64,000 nt of DNA from Notolepis coatsorum (lineage: Eukaryota; Chordata; Actinopteri; Aulopiformes; Paralepididae): contig OZ020590.1 in NCBI GenBank assembly GCA_963971535.1, forward strand, positions 153,244,034 to 153,308,033, given 5' to 3'. The stretch's first letter is position 1, and each line of letters starts with the position of its first letter. The notes under the pieces were generated by a model. It saw only the letters and a program-made list of their open reading frames with translations. It was not told the origin of the DNA and searched no databases. Shown piece after piece: positions 31,116 to 41,769 of the stretch. The translations under genes were made by a program, and so were the position numbers.

Positions 31116-31990
31116 TGATTGAATTGATTGATTGATTGAAAAGTTTATTAACCGATTGCAGAATGGGTACAGTACAGTACAGCTCAATACATACAATTGT
31201 TAAGAGGATGCAGACCTGAGAAAGACTTTCATCTTGTTTCCATCAGGGTCCCCCATTTTCAATTCATCATATGACACACACGACATACAGATAGACAGTA
31301 CTGCTACATCTATACATTTATGACATACCAGATTTTCCAATACAGTACTGTTTGTGATACTAAAAAAAAATCCAGAAAAAGAGTGTATATACATTTGACA
31401 TAGAAACTGTGCAGGTGGGGCTGTACATTGGAGGTGGGGGGGACACTGTACATTGGAATACTGACATACATTTGACATAGAAACTGTACATTGGAGGAGG
31501 TTGGGTAGGTGGGGTGGGGTTGGGTGGGGCTGTACATTGGAGGTGGGGGGGGGGGGGGGTGGTTGGGTACATTGGAATACTGACAAAGCCATGCTTGGTC
31601 TTTATTGTACAACTGGGTTAGGACATTTGTAGGGGCCAGTTTTTAATTGCAGTCCCCCGTAGGTGTTCTTTGAGAGTGTTTTTGAAGGTGGGTAGTGATT
31701 CACATTTCTTTACAGCTTTGGGTAGGGCGTTCCACATTGATGTGGCATAATTGCGAAACGTGTTTAGTCCCTTGTTTGAGCCGAATCTGGGTTTAACATG
31801 ATTTGTGGAGCTCCCTCTGGTGTTGTGATCGTGGTATTCACTGACCTTTGGGAAGTATGTTGACATGTACATGGGTACCTTGGTCATGTAGTGTATCTTG
31901 TAGACCAGGCCCATTTAATAAAGTGTTCAATCAATCCACACAGTAAATACAGTAACAAGGAAAGATGAAATTACCTACCTGGGTTCCATA
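31116..31990 (-). mobile_element. CR1-group LINE 3' end with inverted 5' piece
   Basis: Minus-strand LINE end (31116-31915): ATTG tail, G-rich 3' UTR, C-terminal codons. At 31916 it meets AATAAAGTGTTCAATCAATC in plus orientation, then a plus-strand snippet of the RT C-terminal region (GAAATTACCTACCTGGGTTC, 31957-31988) that lies upstream in the LINE. That order suggests a 5' inversion, as produced by twin priming. Confidence 0.7.
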
Positions 31991-32713
31991 CACTAATATA
32001 GTCTTTAATGTCCATAGAAAGCAAGTTACAAACACCCCTTGGCAGGTATATGCAAAAAGCACGCCTGGTTTTAAATCAAGGCTTGGTTGATCAACTAATC
32101 AAGAGCACCTGCATCAATTAACTCCTGACAAACAAGACGTTTGAAATGAATGTAGCGCTAGATTATTGTGACACATGAATAGTGAAATATAGACCAGATG
32201 TAGCCTACAAACGTGCTCAAACAATCTACATTAACATTTATAAGAGAACGTGGGTGTATGAAGGAGTCTCTCCTTCACAGATGGTGGTTACCGTAGATAT
32301 AACACCAGCCACCCTTCAGTCACCAGCTCACAGCTGGAATACACACTCATGTGGGTGCCGGGGATCGAACCGGCGACCTTTTGGTTACCGGTTGGCCTCT
32401 CCAGGCCGTTCCTGCCAGTGATTTCACAAGGGGTCATAAGTTCCGTTCCTTCTTCAGTGGTTCGTAAACCCTATCAGAGGGACACTTTCACAGCACCTTG
32501 ATTATGGTCAGAATCTTGTCTGAATCGTCATTCTTAACAATGGTGCCAGAGCGCCATCTGCAGGTGCCTTGAAATACTACCGTGTGTAATATGAATGAGT
32601 GGCTTGAATTCTCAGATTAAAGGTCGAATCTGTAAATGTATTTGACCACATACATTTTAGATGTACACTGTATGTGCATAGATTCTTGAGTTTGACTTGT
32701 AGATGGAAAACAA

Positions 32714-32746
<33 letters not shown>

Positions 32747-32943
32747 GCTTCTGAAATAATGTCTAAAGCTCTAAAGTCTAAAGCTATCCCCCAATAATTA
32801 ATGAAGTTAAATAGCCTGGAACATTGATAGAAAAAATATAATTTTATGTCAAAGTTCACCATTCTATCTAATGTATGCTTGACTATGTAGGGGTATCTGA
32901 TGGGGAAATTCACCAAAACACTCTCTCTCTCTCTAATGCACAC
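31991..32943. other. Non-coding stretch with SINE fragment and microsatellite
   Basis: No gene is seen. It holds a minus-strand tRNA-like SINE piece near 32340-32410 (GATCGAACCGGCGACC), a (TTA)n run near 32716-32748 and a short (CT)n run near 32920-32933. Confidence 0.5.
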
Positions 32944-33281
32944 TAGTATCCGTACCGAACCGTTTCAGTGTGTACCATACCGTACCGAACGAATACAACG
33001 GTATGTTAACCAATAACAACGTTTTTGTAGGTATTACGTTTTTTTCACAATCTAATATAATTATTATTATTATTTCTTCTTTACAAGTCGATTATTAATT
33101 TCAATATAGAATATTTGTTGACAGCCCTACAAGTACAATTAGTTACTGCACACTACATCACCCCTGAGTGGAACATGGAAAGCCAAACTTTCCCCCACTG
33201 TAGCGAAAACCCATACAGAACCGTGACTTCAAAACCGAGGTACGTACCGAACCGTGGTTTTTGTGTACCGTTACACCCCTA
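32944..33281. mobile_element. Probable hAT-like miniature element
   Basis: Subterminal CCGTACCGAACCG on both sides in inverted order, and a right end reading GTACCGTTACACCCCTA. Both flanks read ACTAGT (32942-32947 and 33281-33286), but the left end is degraded, so the ends are uncertain. Confidence 0.4.
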
Positions 33282-33435
33282 CTAGTTACTATATGTATAT
33301 CTGTACATATATCTTACTAGTTACGCTGCTGGCCAGTATGACTTACTCCCATAGTGTCTTTATACCTGTATCACTGTACATATTAATACTTAATACTACA
33401 ACTCTGTACATACATCTGATTAGCACTAATACTAA

Positions 33436-33560
33436 TCAGTGGCTCGGGAGGTAGAGCAGTCATCTGGTAATCTGGAGGTTCCCAGTTCGATTCCCCTTCT
33501 CCCGGGCAGCGTGTCGAAGTGTCCTTGAGCAAGACACTTAACCCCTAACTTAACCCCATT
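33436..33560 (+). mobile_element. tRNA-derived fish SINE, 5' half
   Basis: GGCTCGGGAGGTAGAGCAG (A-box region) and CCCAGTTCGATTCCCC (B-box region), followed by CGAAGTGTCCTTGAGC and AAGACACTTAACCCC. It is the same family as 30737-30986 but stops after the shared core. It is not a real tRNA gene because no acceptor stem or anticodon arm closes. Confidence 0.7.
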
Positions 33561-33683
33561 GCAGTAGTTGAGGGAGGCGAGACGTGACTGTTGATTGGAT
33601 GAGGAGTTGGGTGGCTTCATTTGTCAGCAAGGGGCGGATCCTTCTGCCATTGCTCAGGAGGAACATTCCATGCAGGGCAGGGA

Positions 33684-34468
33684 TACAAACTGGTCAGACT
33701 ACTGCTTGACCTTACTCATAGAACCCACCTCACCCCTGCCCACTTTGACAACCTAGGATGGCTTAGAGTAGACGACAGAGTACAGGAACTTGTAATGGGC
33801 CTGGTCTACAAGATACACTACACGACTAAAGTACCCATGTCCATGTCAAAATACTTCCCAAAGGCCAGTGAATACCACGATCACAACACCAGAGGGAGCT
33901 CCACAAATCATGTCAAACCCAGATTCGGCTCAAACAAGGGACTAAACACCTTTCGCTATTATGCCACATCAATGTGGAACGCCCTACCCACAGCTGTAAA
34001 GTAATGTGAATCACTACCCACTTTCAAAGAGCACCTACGGGAGACTGCAGTTGGAAACTGGCCCCTGTAAATGTCTAAACCCAACCCCCTCCAATGTACA
34101 GTAAATGTCCTAACCCAATAATACACAAGACCCTCTTCTTGGGACCAAGTAAGGTTTAGTCGATATTCCAATGTACAGTTTTGCTTACAGTTTCCCCCAC
34201 CCACCTCCAATGTACAGTTCCCCCCCCCACCTACCCAACCTCCTCCAATGTACAGTTTCTACGTCAAATGTATATACTCTCTTTTTTAGACTCTTTTTGT
34301 ATCACAAACAGTACTGTATTTGTAAATCTGGTATGTCATAAATGTATAGATGTAGCATTACTGTCTATCTGTATGTTGTGTATGTCATATATGTTATGAT
34401 GAATTGAAAATGGGGGACCCTGATGTAAACTAGACGAAAGTCGAAAGTTCAATCAATCAATCAATCAT
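33684..34468 (+). mobile_element. CR1-group LINE 3' end, plus strand
   Basis: 5'-truncated. It carries codons for YFPKASEYHDHNTRGSS and MWNALPTAVK, then a stop, the 3' UTR and a (CAAT)n tail at about 34449-34468. Same family as the copy at 15487, opposite strand. Confidence 0.85.
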
Positions 34469-35122
34469 ACACGGCACACTGAGGCCTACAACAAACTGAC
34501 CGGATCTTCCTTTATTCATTATGTTGTACTGTAGCACTATTTTACTCTGTCCATTCTATTGCATAATTTTACTATCTATTCTATTCTACTATTCTATTAT
34601 TGCACTGTATTATTTTACTCTGTCTATTGCTTTTTATTACAGGTTCAAAACTGTCAGGTATTAAACTGTGTGGGTATCAAACAAGAGACTGTCAGGCTTT
34701 AAAACTGTGTAGGAACCAGGCCTAGAACTGCACCCTGAGAGGGAACTGCACCCTGAGAGGGAACTGCACTCTGAGAGGGAGGTTCGAAGGGTCAAAGTGG
34801 GTATAAGACAGGAGGGAAGACTGTCAAGTTTTAAACTGTGGATACCAAACAGAGAAGGTAAAGACGACTTTGAACTGTTGAACAGTAATCCAGAACTATT
34901 TTATTGCACTGTAAAAAAATTAAAATAATCATTTGCATGGAATAGCGTACAAACTAAAGTATGTAGAAATTAACTGGTTAGTCAGTCTTGGACTATAAAC
35001 AATGCCTGTCAAATGAGCCATACTATTGTCTCCATAGCTATAATACAGAACACACAATGGGTCCGCAAACATCGCTAAAATGGTCAATAACGCTGGCGCC
35101 ATTGAGTAAAGATGGGAAAAGA
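34469..35122. other. Unassigned non-coding stretch
   Basis: No gene is seen. It includes three tandem 20-bp units GGGAACTGCACCCTGAGA-type at about 34740-34795 and two spaced AACTGTC repeats. Otherwise plain A/T-rich DNA. Confidence 0.5.
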
Positions 35123-37405
35123 TTGATTGAATACTTTATTACAGGTCTTTGAGACCTGTAAAACACTAAGAAATGGAGTAACCAATATGATCAAAAAAGC
35201 AAAACTGAACTATTTTAACGAAAAAATTGAGGAAAATTAAAATAATCATCAAAAACTGTGGAAGTCTTTAAAAACACTGGGTCACAATAATAGACTCAAG
35301 ACTAAAACCACAAATCTCAACCTGAAAATAGATAACACGGTCATCTCTGAAAAATTTAGTGTGGCAAATTGTTTAAACACCTTCTTCACAACTGTTGCTA
35401 CCACTTTGGTGAACAAACTGCCGATCGACTCTGGCCGATATGGCATACAGCACATCCAGGCCTTTTATAAGGAACTGGGTGTATGTGAAAATGATTTTAA
35501 ATTGACTGAAGTAACTACTGAAGAGGTTATGAAAAAGCTCAGTATGCTGCAGCCAACAAAAGCCACAGGCCATGACAATATTCCCACCAGATTTCTCAGA
35601 GACTCTGCTTCCATCATAGCTCCCATTGTAGCCCATATCACCAACCTCTCCATCAACCAGGGTCACATCCCGCAAGAACTCAAGCTTGCTAGGGTAACCC
35701 CTCTATTTAAAAAAGGAAACAAACTGGATCCAGGTAACTACCGCCCCGTTTCTATCCTTTGTTCCATATCAAAGGTAATTGAGAGGCTGGTATATGAGCA
35801 GATAGACAACTACTTGACTGAACATAGACTACTGTACCAGTTCCAATCAGGTTTCAGAAAATCACACTCCACTGACACCTGTTTACTGTACCTGACCGAT
35901 TATATAAAACGGGAGATGGACAAGGGGAACTACTGCGGGATGGTAATGTTGGACCTGCAAAAGGCGTTTGACACGGTCAACCACTCCATCCTACTAGAAA
36001 AATTGAGAGCGATAGGCTTTGATAGCAAGTCAGCCAAATGGGTCAAGTCCTACCTGGAGGGAAGAGAACAGGTGGTAGACATCAATGGCACCTTGTCCTC
36101 GTCCCTTCCAGTGACATGTGGGGTCCCCCAAGGAAGCATTTTGGGGCCTCAACTGTTTTTAATATATATTAATGACATGAAATCGGCATGCGATTGCAAC
36201 CTGTTCCTGTTTGCTGACGACTCTGCACTCCTGGTCTCTGACAGGGATAAGTCTAAAGTGGAAAGTGTCCTGAGCAGTGAAATGAAAAAGATCTGCTCTT
36301 GGCTCAGTGACAATAAATTGTCTCTACATCTGGGAAAAACAGAGGCCATACTATTTGGGTCAAACGCCAACCTAAAGAAATCCCAGGGTTTTAAAATTAG
36401 AGTAGGTGAAAACATTATTGAGGATAAAGAGGAGGTCACCTACCTGGGCTTTATTTTAAATAACAAACTTTCTAACGAAAAAATGGCACAAAAAGTTATT
36501 ACTAAGGTCAATCAAAAAACCAAATTTTTATTTAGAATTTCCTCGTTCATAAATAGAAACGCTCTGAGGACCCTAGCTGGAGCCCTCATCCAATGTCACT
36601 TTGACTATGCTTGCACTTCATGGTACAGCAACATATCAAAACAAATGAAGACAAAGCTCCAGACCTCCCAAAACAAACTAGTGAGACTCCTGCACAACCT
36701 TCACTTTAGAACTCACCTAACGCCAGCCCACTTTAGCAGTCTGGGATGGCTTAGGGTTGAAGAAAGGGTACACCAGCTTAAAATGCTACTGGTTTTTAAA
36801 GTACTGAAAGAAACGGTCCCCAAGTACCTAGTAAATTATTTTAATAGAGTAGGAGATGTACACAAACACGCCACAAGAGGAAGCCCCACGGACCTGGTCC
36901 CGCCGAGAGTCATGACATGCATGGGGAAAGATGCATTTTTGTTTTTTTACTCGGCTACGGTAATGTGGAATGCCCTGCCAACATTCATAAAACTCCTGAA
37001 CTCCCCTCTCGGATTTAAATCCGCCCTAAAAACATGGCTCAGCAGCAACTCAAATTGGTCTTAAAATGTTTTTTATCTCTTTTATCATAACTTGGCTTTT
37101 ATTTCTTTTATCATGAGTTGCTTTTAAGGGTTTGCGGATTTTCTTTTAACATTAGTTAACTGTATGAGTTGTCAGGTTAGGTGTTTTTATACAAATTTTT
37201 AGGATGTGTCCTGTCTAGTGTACATGTCCATTTGTGTTTCTGTGCCTTTTTATGTTCCATGTATGGACCACAATGGAAACAAGCCTTGGCTTTATTGTGT
37301 TTTATCCATTTTTGACCAGCGTTGTTGATACTGTTATTGTCTTGTCTTTTAAAATGTTTTTGTCCTACGATTGTGTCAAAATAAAGTATTCAATCAATCA
37401 AAAGA
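35123..37405 (+). mobile_element. Second CR1-group LINE, 5'-truncated
   Basis: Starts inside the region between endonuclease and RT and ends with AATAAAGTATTCAATCAATC at about 37380-37400. The very start (35124-35143, GATTGATTGAATACTTTATT) is the exact inverse of its own 3' terminus, so a 20-bp inverted end sits at the 5' junction. The protein is clearly related to, but diverged from, the family at 15487 and 61599. Confidence 0.85.
35361..37064 (+). CDS. LINE RT and C-terminal domain (no endonuclease)
   Basis: 567 codons open; the first listed codon is GTG and the frame extends upstream to a stop near 35237, so this is not a true start. RT landmarks are GNYRPVSILCSISKVIERLV, MLDLQKAFDTVNHSILLEKL, TCGVPQGSILGPQLF and FADDSALL near 36211. 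The C-terminal region (NKLVRLLHNLHFRTHLTPAH, then VMWNALPTF) is the part found alone in the many 3' ends in this window. The reading frame is intact to a natural stop, but without an endonuclease the copy is not autonomous. Confidence 0.88.
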   Translation: MANCLNTFFTTVATTLVNKLPIDSGRYGIQHIQAFYKELGVCENDFKLTEVTTEEVMKKLSMLQPTKATGHDNIPTRFLRDSASIIAPIVAHITNLSINQGHIPQELKLARVTPLFKKGNKLDPGNYRPVSILCSISKVIERLVYEQIDNYLTEHRLLYQFQSGFRKSHSTDTCLLYLTDYIKREMDKGNYCGMVMLDLQKAFDTVNHSILLEKLRAIGFDSKSAKWVKSYLEGREQVVDINGTLSSSLPVTCGVPQGSILGPQLFLIYINDMKSACDCNLFLFADDSALLVSDRDKSKVESVLSSEMKKICSWLSDNKLSLHLGKTEAILFGSNANLKKSQGFKIRVGENIIEDKEEVTYLGFILNNKLSNEKMAQKVITKVNQKTKFLFRISSFINRNALRTLAGALIQCHFDYACTSWYSNISKQMKTKLQTSQNKLVRLLHNLHFRTHLTPAHFSSLGWLRVEERVHQLKMLLVFKVLKETVPKYLVNYFNRVGDVHKHATRGSPTDLVPPRVMTCMGKDAFLFFYSATVMWNALPTFIKLLNSPLGFKSALKTWLSSNSNWS

Positions 37406-39095
37406 CTAAATGTTTTTTCCCCCCCGAGTATGAGTTCTGATATGTACTTTTAAGTCACGTTTTGCACCAAATATTTGATCACAGTGTGCAACTATAGGGC
37501 TTTTCCCCAGTATGGCTTCTCATGTGTCTATTCAGGTCTCCCTGTCTAGTATATATTTTAGGACACAGTGTGCAACTATAGGGCTTTTCCCCAGTATGGC
37601 TTCTCATGTGAATATTCAGGTGTCCCCGTGTAATATATCTTTTAGGACACAGTGTGCAACTATAGGGCTTTTCCCCAGTATGGCTTCTCATGTGAATATT
37701 CAGGTGTCCCCGTGTAATATATCTTTTAGGACACAGTGTGCAACTATAGGGCTTTTCCCCAGTATGGCTTCTCATGTGAATATTCAGGTGTCCCTGTATA
37801 ATATATCTTTTAGGACACAGGGTGCAACTATAGGGCTTTTCCCCAGTATGGCTTCTCATGTGTACTTTTATTTGAGATTTTTGACTAAATCTTTTAGGAC
37901 ACAGTGTGCAACTATAGGGCTTTTCCCCAGTGTGGCTTCTCATATGTGCTTCCAAGAGTGTAATGGTAGTACATTGTTTGCCACAAACAGTACATGTCCT
38001 GTGAGTTTGACGGTGAAGTTTTAAGCTCTCTGTGGGTTCTAAATGTTTTCCACACAAACCACAGTCACTAGAATGGGCTTTAAGATGGCACATTACAGCT
38101 TTCCTATTAGGAAAACATTTCCCACACACTTCACAGCTCCAGGTCTCACATGGTATTTGGTTTGATAATTTCACCTCATGGGATGCAACCACAGAGCTCT
38201 TGAACTGGTTGCTGTTAGACAAACTCTGTCCTTTGTTTTTCTGTGTCTTCTTTGATGTCAGTGAGTTTAAACCAGGATGAGGTTCACTAGTCTCCAGCCA
38301 ATCATCACTGTCATCAGTATCAGTTCCAGAACAGTGTGAAGAGAGGAGCTGGCCATCTGTAGTTGGTTCTAAATCACCAGCTGGATCTAAGTTACTGACT
38401 GGTTCTGATAATCCACAGTCCTCTCCATCAGGTTCTGTTTTCATCTGTTCTGTTGAGGTGCTGGCTAGAGGCTCCGTCTCTCTGTTTTCCTCAGTCTGGG
38501 TTTGGTTAAACCATGAGGACTGAGGTTTCTCTTCATCATGTTCACTCTTCACAGGGACAGGGTTGAAAGTGAACTTCATATCAACCTCCTCCAGACCTTG
38601 AAGCTGCTCTCCCTCCTGACTGGTCCAGAGTTCCACCTGTTCCTCTTTAATCTGTAGGAGCTCTGGGTCCTGGGTTTGGTTAAACCATGAGGACTGAGGT
38701 TTCTCTTCATCATGTTCACTCTTCACAGAGACAGGGTTGAATGTGAACTTGATGATATCAGCCTCCTCCAGACCTTGAAGCTGCTCTCCCTCCTGACTGG
38801 TCCAGAGTTCCACCTGTTCCTCTTTAATCTGTAGGAGCTCTGGGTCCTGGGTTTGGTTAAACCATGAGGACTGAGGTTTCGCTTCATCATCTTCACTCTT
38901 CACAGGCATGGTTGAAAGTGAACTTGATATCAGCCTCCTCCAGACTTTGAAGCTGCTCTCCCTCCTGACTGGTCCAGAGTTCCTCCTGTTCCTCTTTCAT
39001 CTGTAGGAGCTCTGGCTGCTCCTGGCTCAGACTGGGGCTCCTCTCCTGCTGTTCAGGGGGAACCTCCTCTTCACAGACAGAGAGCTGTGGGGGGT
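37405..39095 (-). pseudogene. C2H2 zinc-finger gene, last exon, with two 2-bp frame breaks
   Basis: An acceptor (CTGCCTCCCTCCAG) precedes 39095, and the exon opens PPQLSVCEEEVPPEQQERS, the usual entry of teleost multi-finger genes. Three acidic repeats of about 186 bp follow ([23 protein letters not shown]). Eight complete C2H2 fingers occupy about residues 265-470 of the 476-codon frame 38909-37479, with TGEKPY linkers in the later ones. Fingers 5-7 are nearly identical and two share the helix ITRGHLNIH. Two short losses disturb the exon: at about 38905 the first acidic block runs out of frame (AACCATGCC where sister repeats have AACCCTGTCCC), and in finger 9 CTGTGA replaces CTGTGTGA-type sequence, giving a stop after YSCTL although [18 protein letters not shown] follows in another frame. 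It may still make protein from ATG 38909. The predicted role is a nuclear DNA-binding protein; target unknown. Confidence 0.8.
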
Positions 39096-39177
39096 CTGGA
39101 GGGAGGCAGAATAATAACATGAATAGTTGTAATTGCTGTCACCATTGGAAAGCCACCCATTTAAAGAATTCACACAT

Positions 39178-39935
39178 GTTCTTCCTGTGCCCCAGGACAG
39201 TTCAGTCAGTATGTTCTTCCTGTGCCCCAGTACAGTTCAGTCAGTATGTTCTTCCTGAGGACAGTTCAGTCAGTATGTTCTTCCTGTGCCCCAGGACAGT
39301 TCAGTCAGTATGTTCTTCCTGTGGCCCAGGACAGTTCAGTCAGTATGTTCTTCCTGATGACAGTTCAGTCAGTATGTTCTTCCTGTGCTCCAGGACAGTT
39401 CAGGCAGTATGTTCTTCCTGTGGACAGTTCAGTCAGTATGTTCTTCCTGTGCTCCAGGACAGTTCAGTCAGTATGTTCTTCCTGAGGACAGTTCAGTCAG
39501 TATGTTCTTCCTGTGTCTCAGGACAGTTCAGTCAGTATGTTCTTCCTGAACTGTCCTGGGGCACAGGAAGAACATACTGACTGAACTGTCCTGGGGCACA
39601 GGAAGAACATACTGACTGAACTGTTCTGGGGCACAGGAATAACATACTGACTGAACTGTCCTGGGGCACAGGAAGAACATACTGACTGAACTGTTCTGGG
39701 TCACAGGAAGAACATACTGACTGAACTGTCCTGGAGCACAGGAAGAACATACTGACTGAACTGTCCTGGGGCACAGGAAGAACATACTGACTGAACTGTC
39801 CTGGGGCACAGGAAGAACATACTGACTGAACTGTCCTGGGGCACAGGAAGAACATACTGACTGAACTGTCCTGAGACACAGGAAGAACATACTGACTGAA
39901 CTGTCCTGGGGCACAGGAAGAACATACTAACTGAT
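39178..39935. repeat. 35-bp minisatellite in head-to-head arrangement
   Basis: Units built on GTTCTTCCTGTGCCCCAGGA then CAGTTCAGTCAGTAT run forward from 39178 to about 39548 (several units lack the GTGCCCC part) and then reversed to about 39935 (11 units). The switch at about 39548 makes a large palindrome. The array continues in the reversed orientation at 41770-42361. The array lies upstream of the zinc-finger exon, in what would be its intron. Confidence 0.92.
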
Positions 39936-40209
39936 CTCATCTCCCGATACTCGCCCGCTCGTGCTCTGCGCTCACAAAATGCGGGGCTTCTATCGACCCC
40001 TAGGGTTAAAAAGAAATCCGCCGGCCACAGAGCCTTTGTCTACCGCGCTCCCTACCTGTGGAACAAATTACCTGCCGTCATCAGGGGCGCCTGCTCTGTC
40101 GAAGCTTTTAAATCCCTGCTTAAGACTCATCTTTTCTCTCTCTCCTTCAACCTACCTTGATCTCACCTGGTCGGGGACTGACCTTTAGATTAATCTGTGT
40201 AGTTTAGTT

Positions 40210-40535
40210 ATGGTACAGGGTACTACATGGTACCACTGGGTAGTTTACTATAGGGTAGTTTATTTAGGGTACAGGGTACTACATGGTACCACAGAGTACT
40301 ACATGGTACTGCATGGCATTACAGGGTACTACATGGCTTACATAGCTCTACATGGCACTACATGGAACTACATGGCACTACGGGGTACTACATGGTACCA
40401 CAAGGCACCAAAGGGTACTACATGGCACTACAGGGTACTACAGGATACTACGGGGTACTACATGGCACTATGGGGTACTATAGGGTACTACATGGCACTA
40501 CGGGGTACTACATGGCACTACAGGGTACTACATGT
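40210..40535 (+). repeat. 20-bp tandem repeat (GGTACTACATGGCACTAC type)
   Basis: About 16 imperfect units alternating TACATGGCACTACA and GGGGTACTACATGG forms. It follows the L2-like coding end, so it is either part of that element's 3' region or an expansion within it. Confidence 0.85.
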
Positions 40536-40576
40536 CTGCTCCTTTGCAGCACCACAAACATGGGAACTCTCTAACT

Positions 40577-40652
40577 CTTCCCCCCCCCCCCTCTCCCCCC
40601 CTCCCCCCCCCCCCCCCTCTCCCCCCCTCCCCCCCCCCCCCTCCCTCCCCCT
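40577..40652 (+). repeat. C/T low-complexity tract
   Basis: Runs of C broken by CTCT, forming a G-rich complement on the minus strand with several runs of four or more G. Simple sequence; it could form unusual DNA structure. Confidence 0.9.
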
Positions 40653-41769
40653 TCTCTCTGAGTACCCGTCTCCTGGCGCTGACCAAGGTGATGGATGCCT
40701 CGGGGTCTTGGCCAAGCTTGTAGTGACTGCTCTACATGCACCTCCGAGGCCTTGGATCAGTTATTCTCCGCCGTCTGTCCGTGGTCCTGTCAACTGATTA
40801 ACAGACTGTTAACAGATTAACAGTCAACGCGGTTTCATTGCTGGGTTAAGTACTTCTATTCTATTCACATAATACGCTTACTTCATATATCTACTCCATT
40901 CACATATATGCCTACCACTTGTATCTATTGCTATGTCCGCCTACTACAATCTCATGAGCTGTCTAACGCCTGTCCCGTCTCCCTGTCTTCCTATGACTTG
41001 CTGTCCTGGAGTGTTGTCCGGAGTGTTGGACGTCCCGTGACGAAGGCCGGGAGATTGCGACCCCCTCTGCGTGCCCCCCTGTCTCCGGAGGTCTCGTAGT
41101 GGTGACCGGAGTGCCGGATGTCCCGCGATGATGTCGGGGAGTTCGCGACCCTCTCTGCACCACCCCCTATCTCCCTGTCTCCGGCTGTCCCTGAGCAATG
41201 ACCGGAGTGTTGAATGTCCCGTGACTAAGACGGGGAGGACGTGACCCTCTCTGCGCCGCCCCTGTGCCTCAAATAGATCCGCTATCAACTCTATCTTTAA
41301 TCTTTCAAAATGTTCAGTTGCTATCGCTATTAGCTCTATCTTTAATTTTTCAAAATGTACAGTTGCTATTGCATGCACTCATCTGTGTTTCACCACACAC
41401 ATGAGTGCATGCTTACCAACTGTCCGTCTGCAACACTACTATCACCAACATCTAAGAAGGGAGATCCCCCCTTGAACGGCCCTTCTAAGGTTTCTCTCCT
41501 CCACACTGCCTGTGGAGCTTTTTTCCCTATTGTTAGGTTTTAGTGAGTTTTTCCTTACCTTCGCGTGGGGTATGTCTGGGAGTGCTTGCATTCTTTCATT
41601 TATTTGCATTCATCTAAAAAATGTTTGGACCCTATGGTGTTCTTGTTCTGTTCTTGACTTATTGTTATGTTGTCTTCTTGACCTGTTTAAAGAAGACCTG
41701 TACGGCCCATGGGGACATTAACGTGTGTTGTCGGGCCCTATAAATAAATTTGATTTGAATTTGATTTGA

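Larger units (their letters stand above)
39936..41769 (+). mobile_element. L2-like LINE 3' end inside the minisatellite
   Basis: The C-terminal codons read AGHRAFVYRAPYLWNKLPAV and AFKSLLKTHLFSLSF, a wording typical of L2-type LINE C-termini. A long 3' region follows, and the end is AATAAATTTGATTTGAATTTG with TTTGATT repeats. Both sides abut 35-bp minisatellite units, with AACTG at each junction as a possible short duplication. The 3' region also contains the 20-bp repeat array and a C/T tract. Confidence 0.75.

Noticed and set aside
33436-33510. tRNA gene
   Set aside because: A- and B-box-like sequences are present, but no cloverleaf closes and a SINE body follows.
40518-40723. Proline- and glycine-rich frames around the C/T tract
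   Set aside because: Low-complexity translation of simple sequence on both strands.
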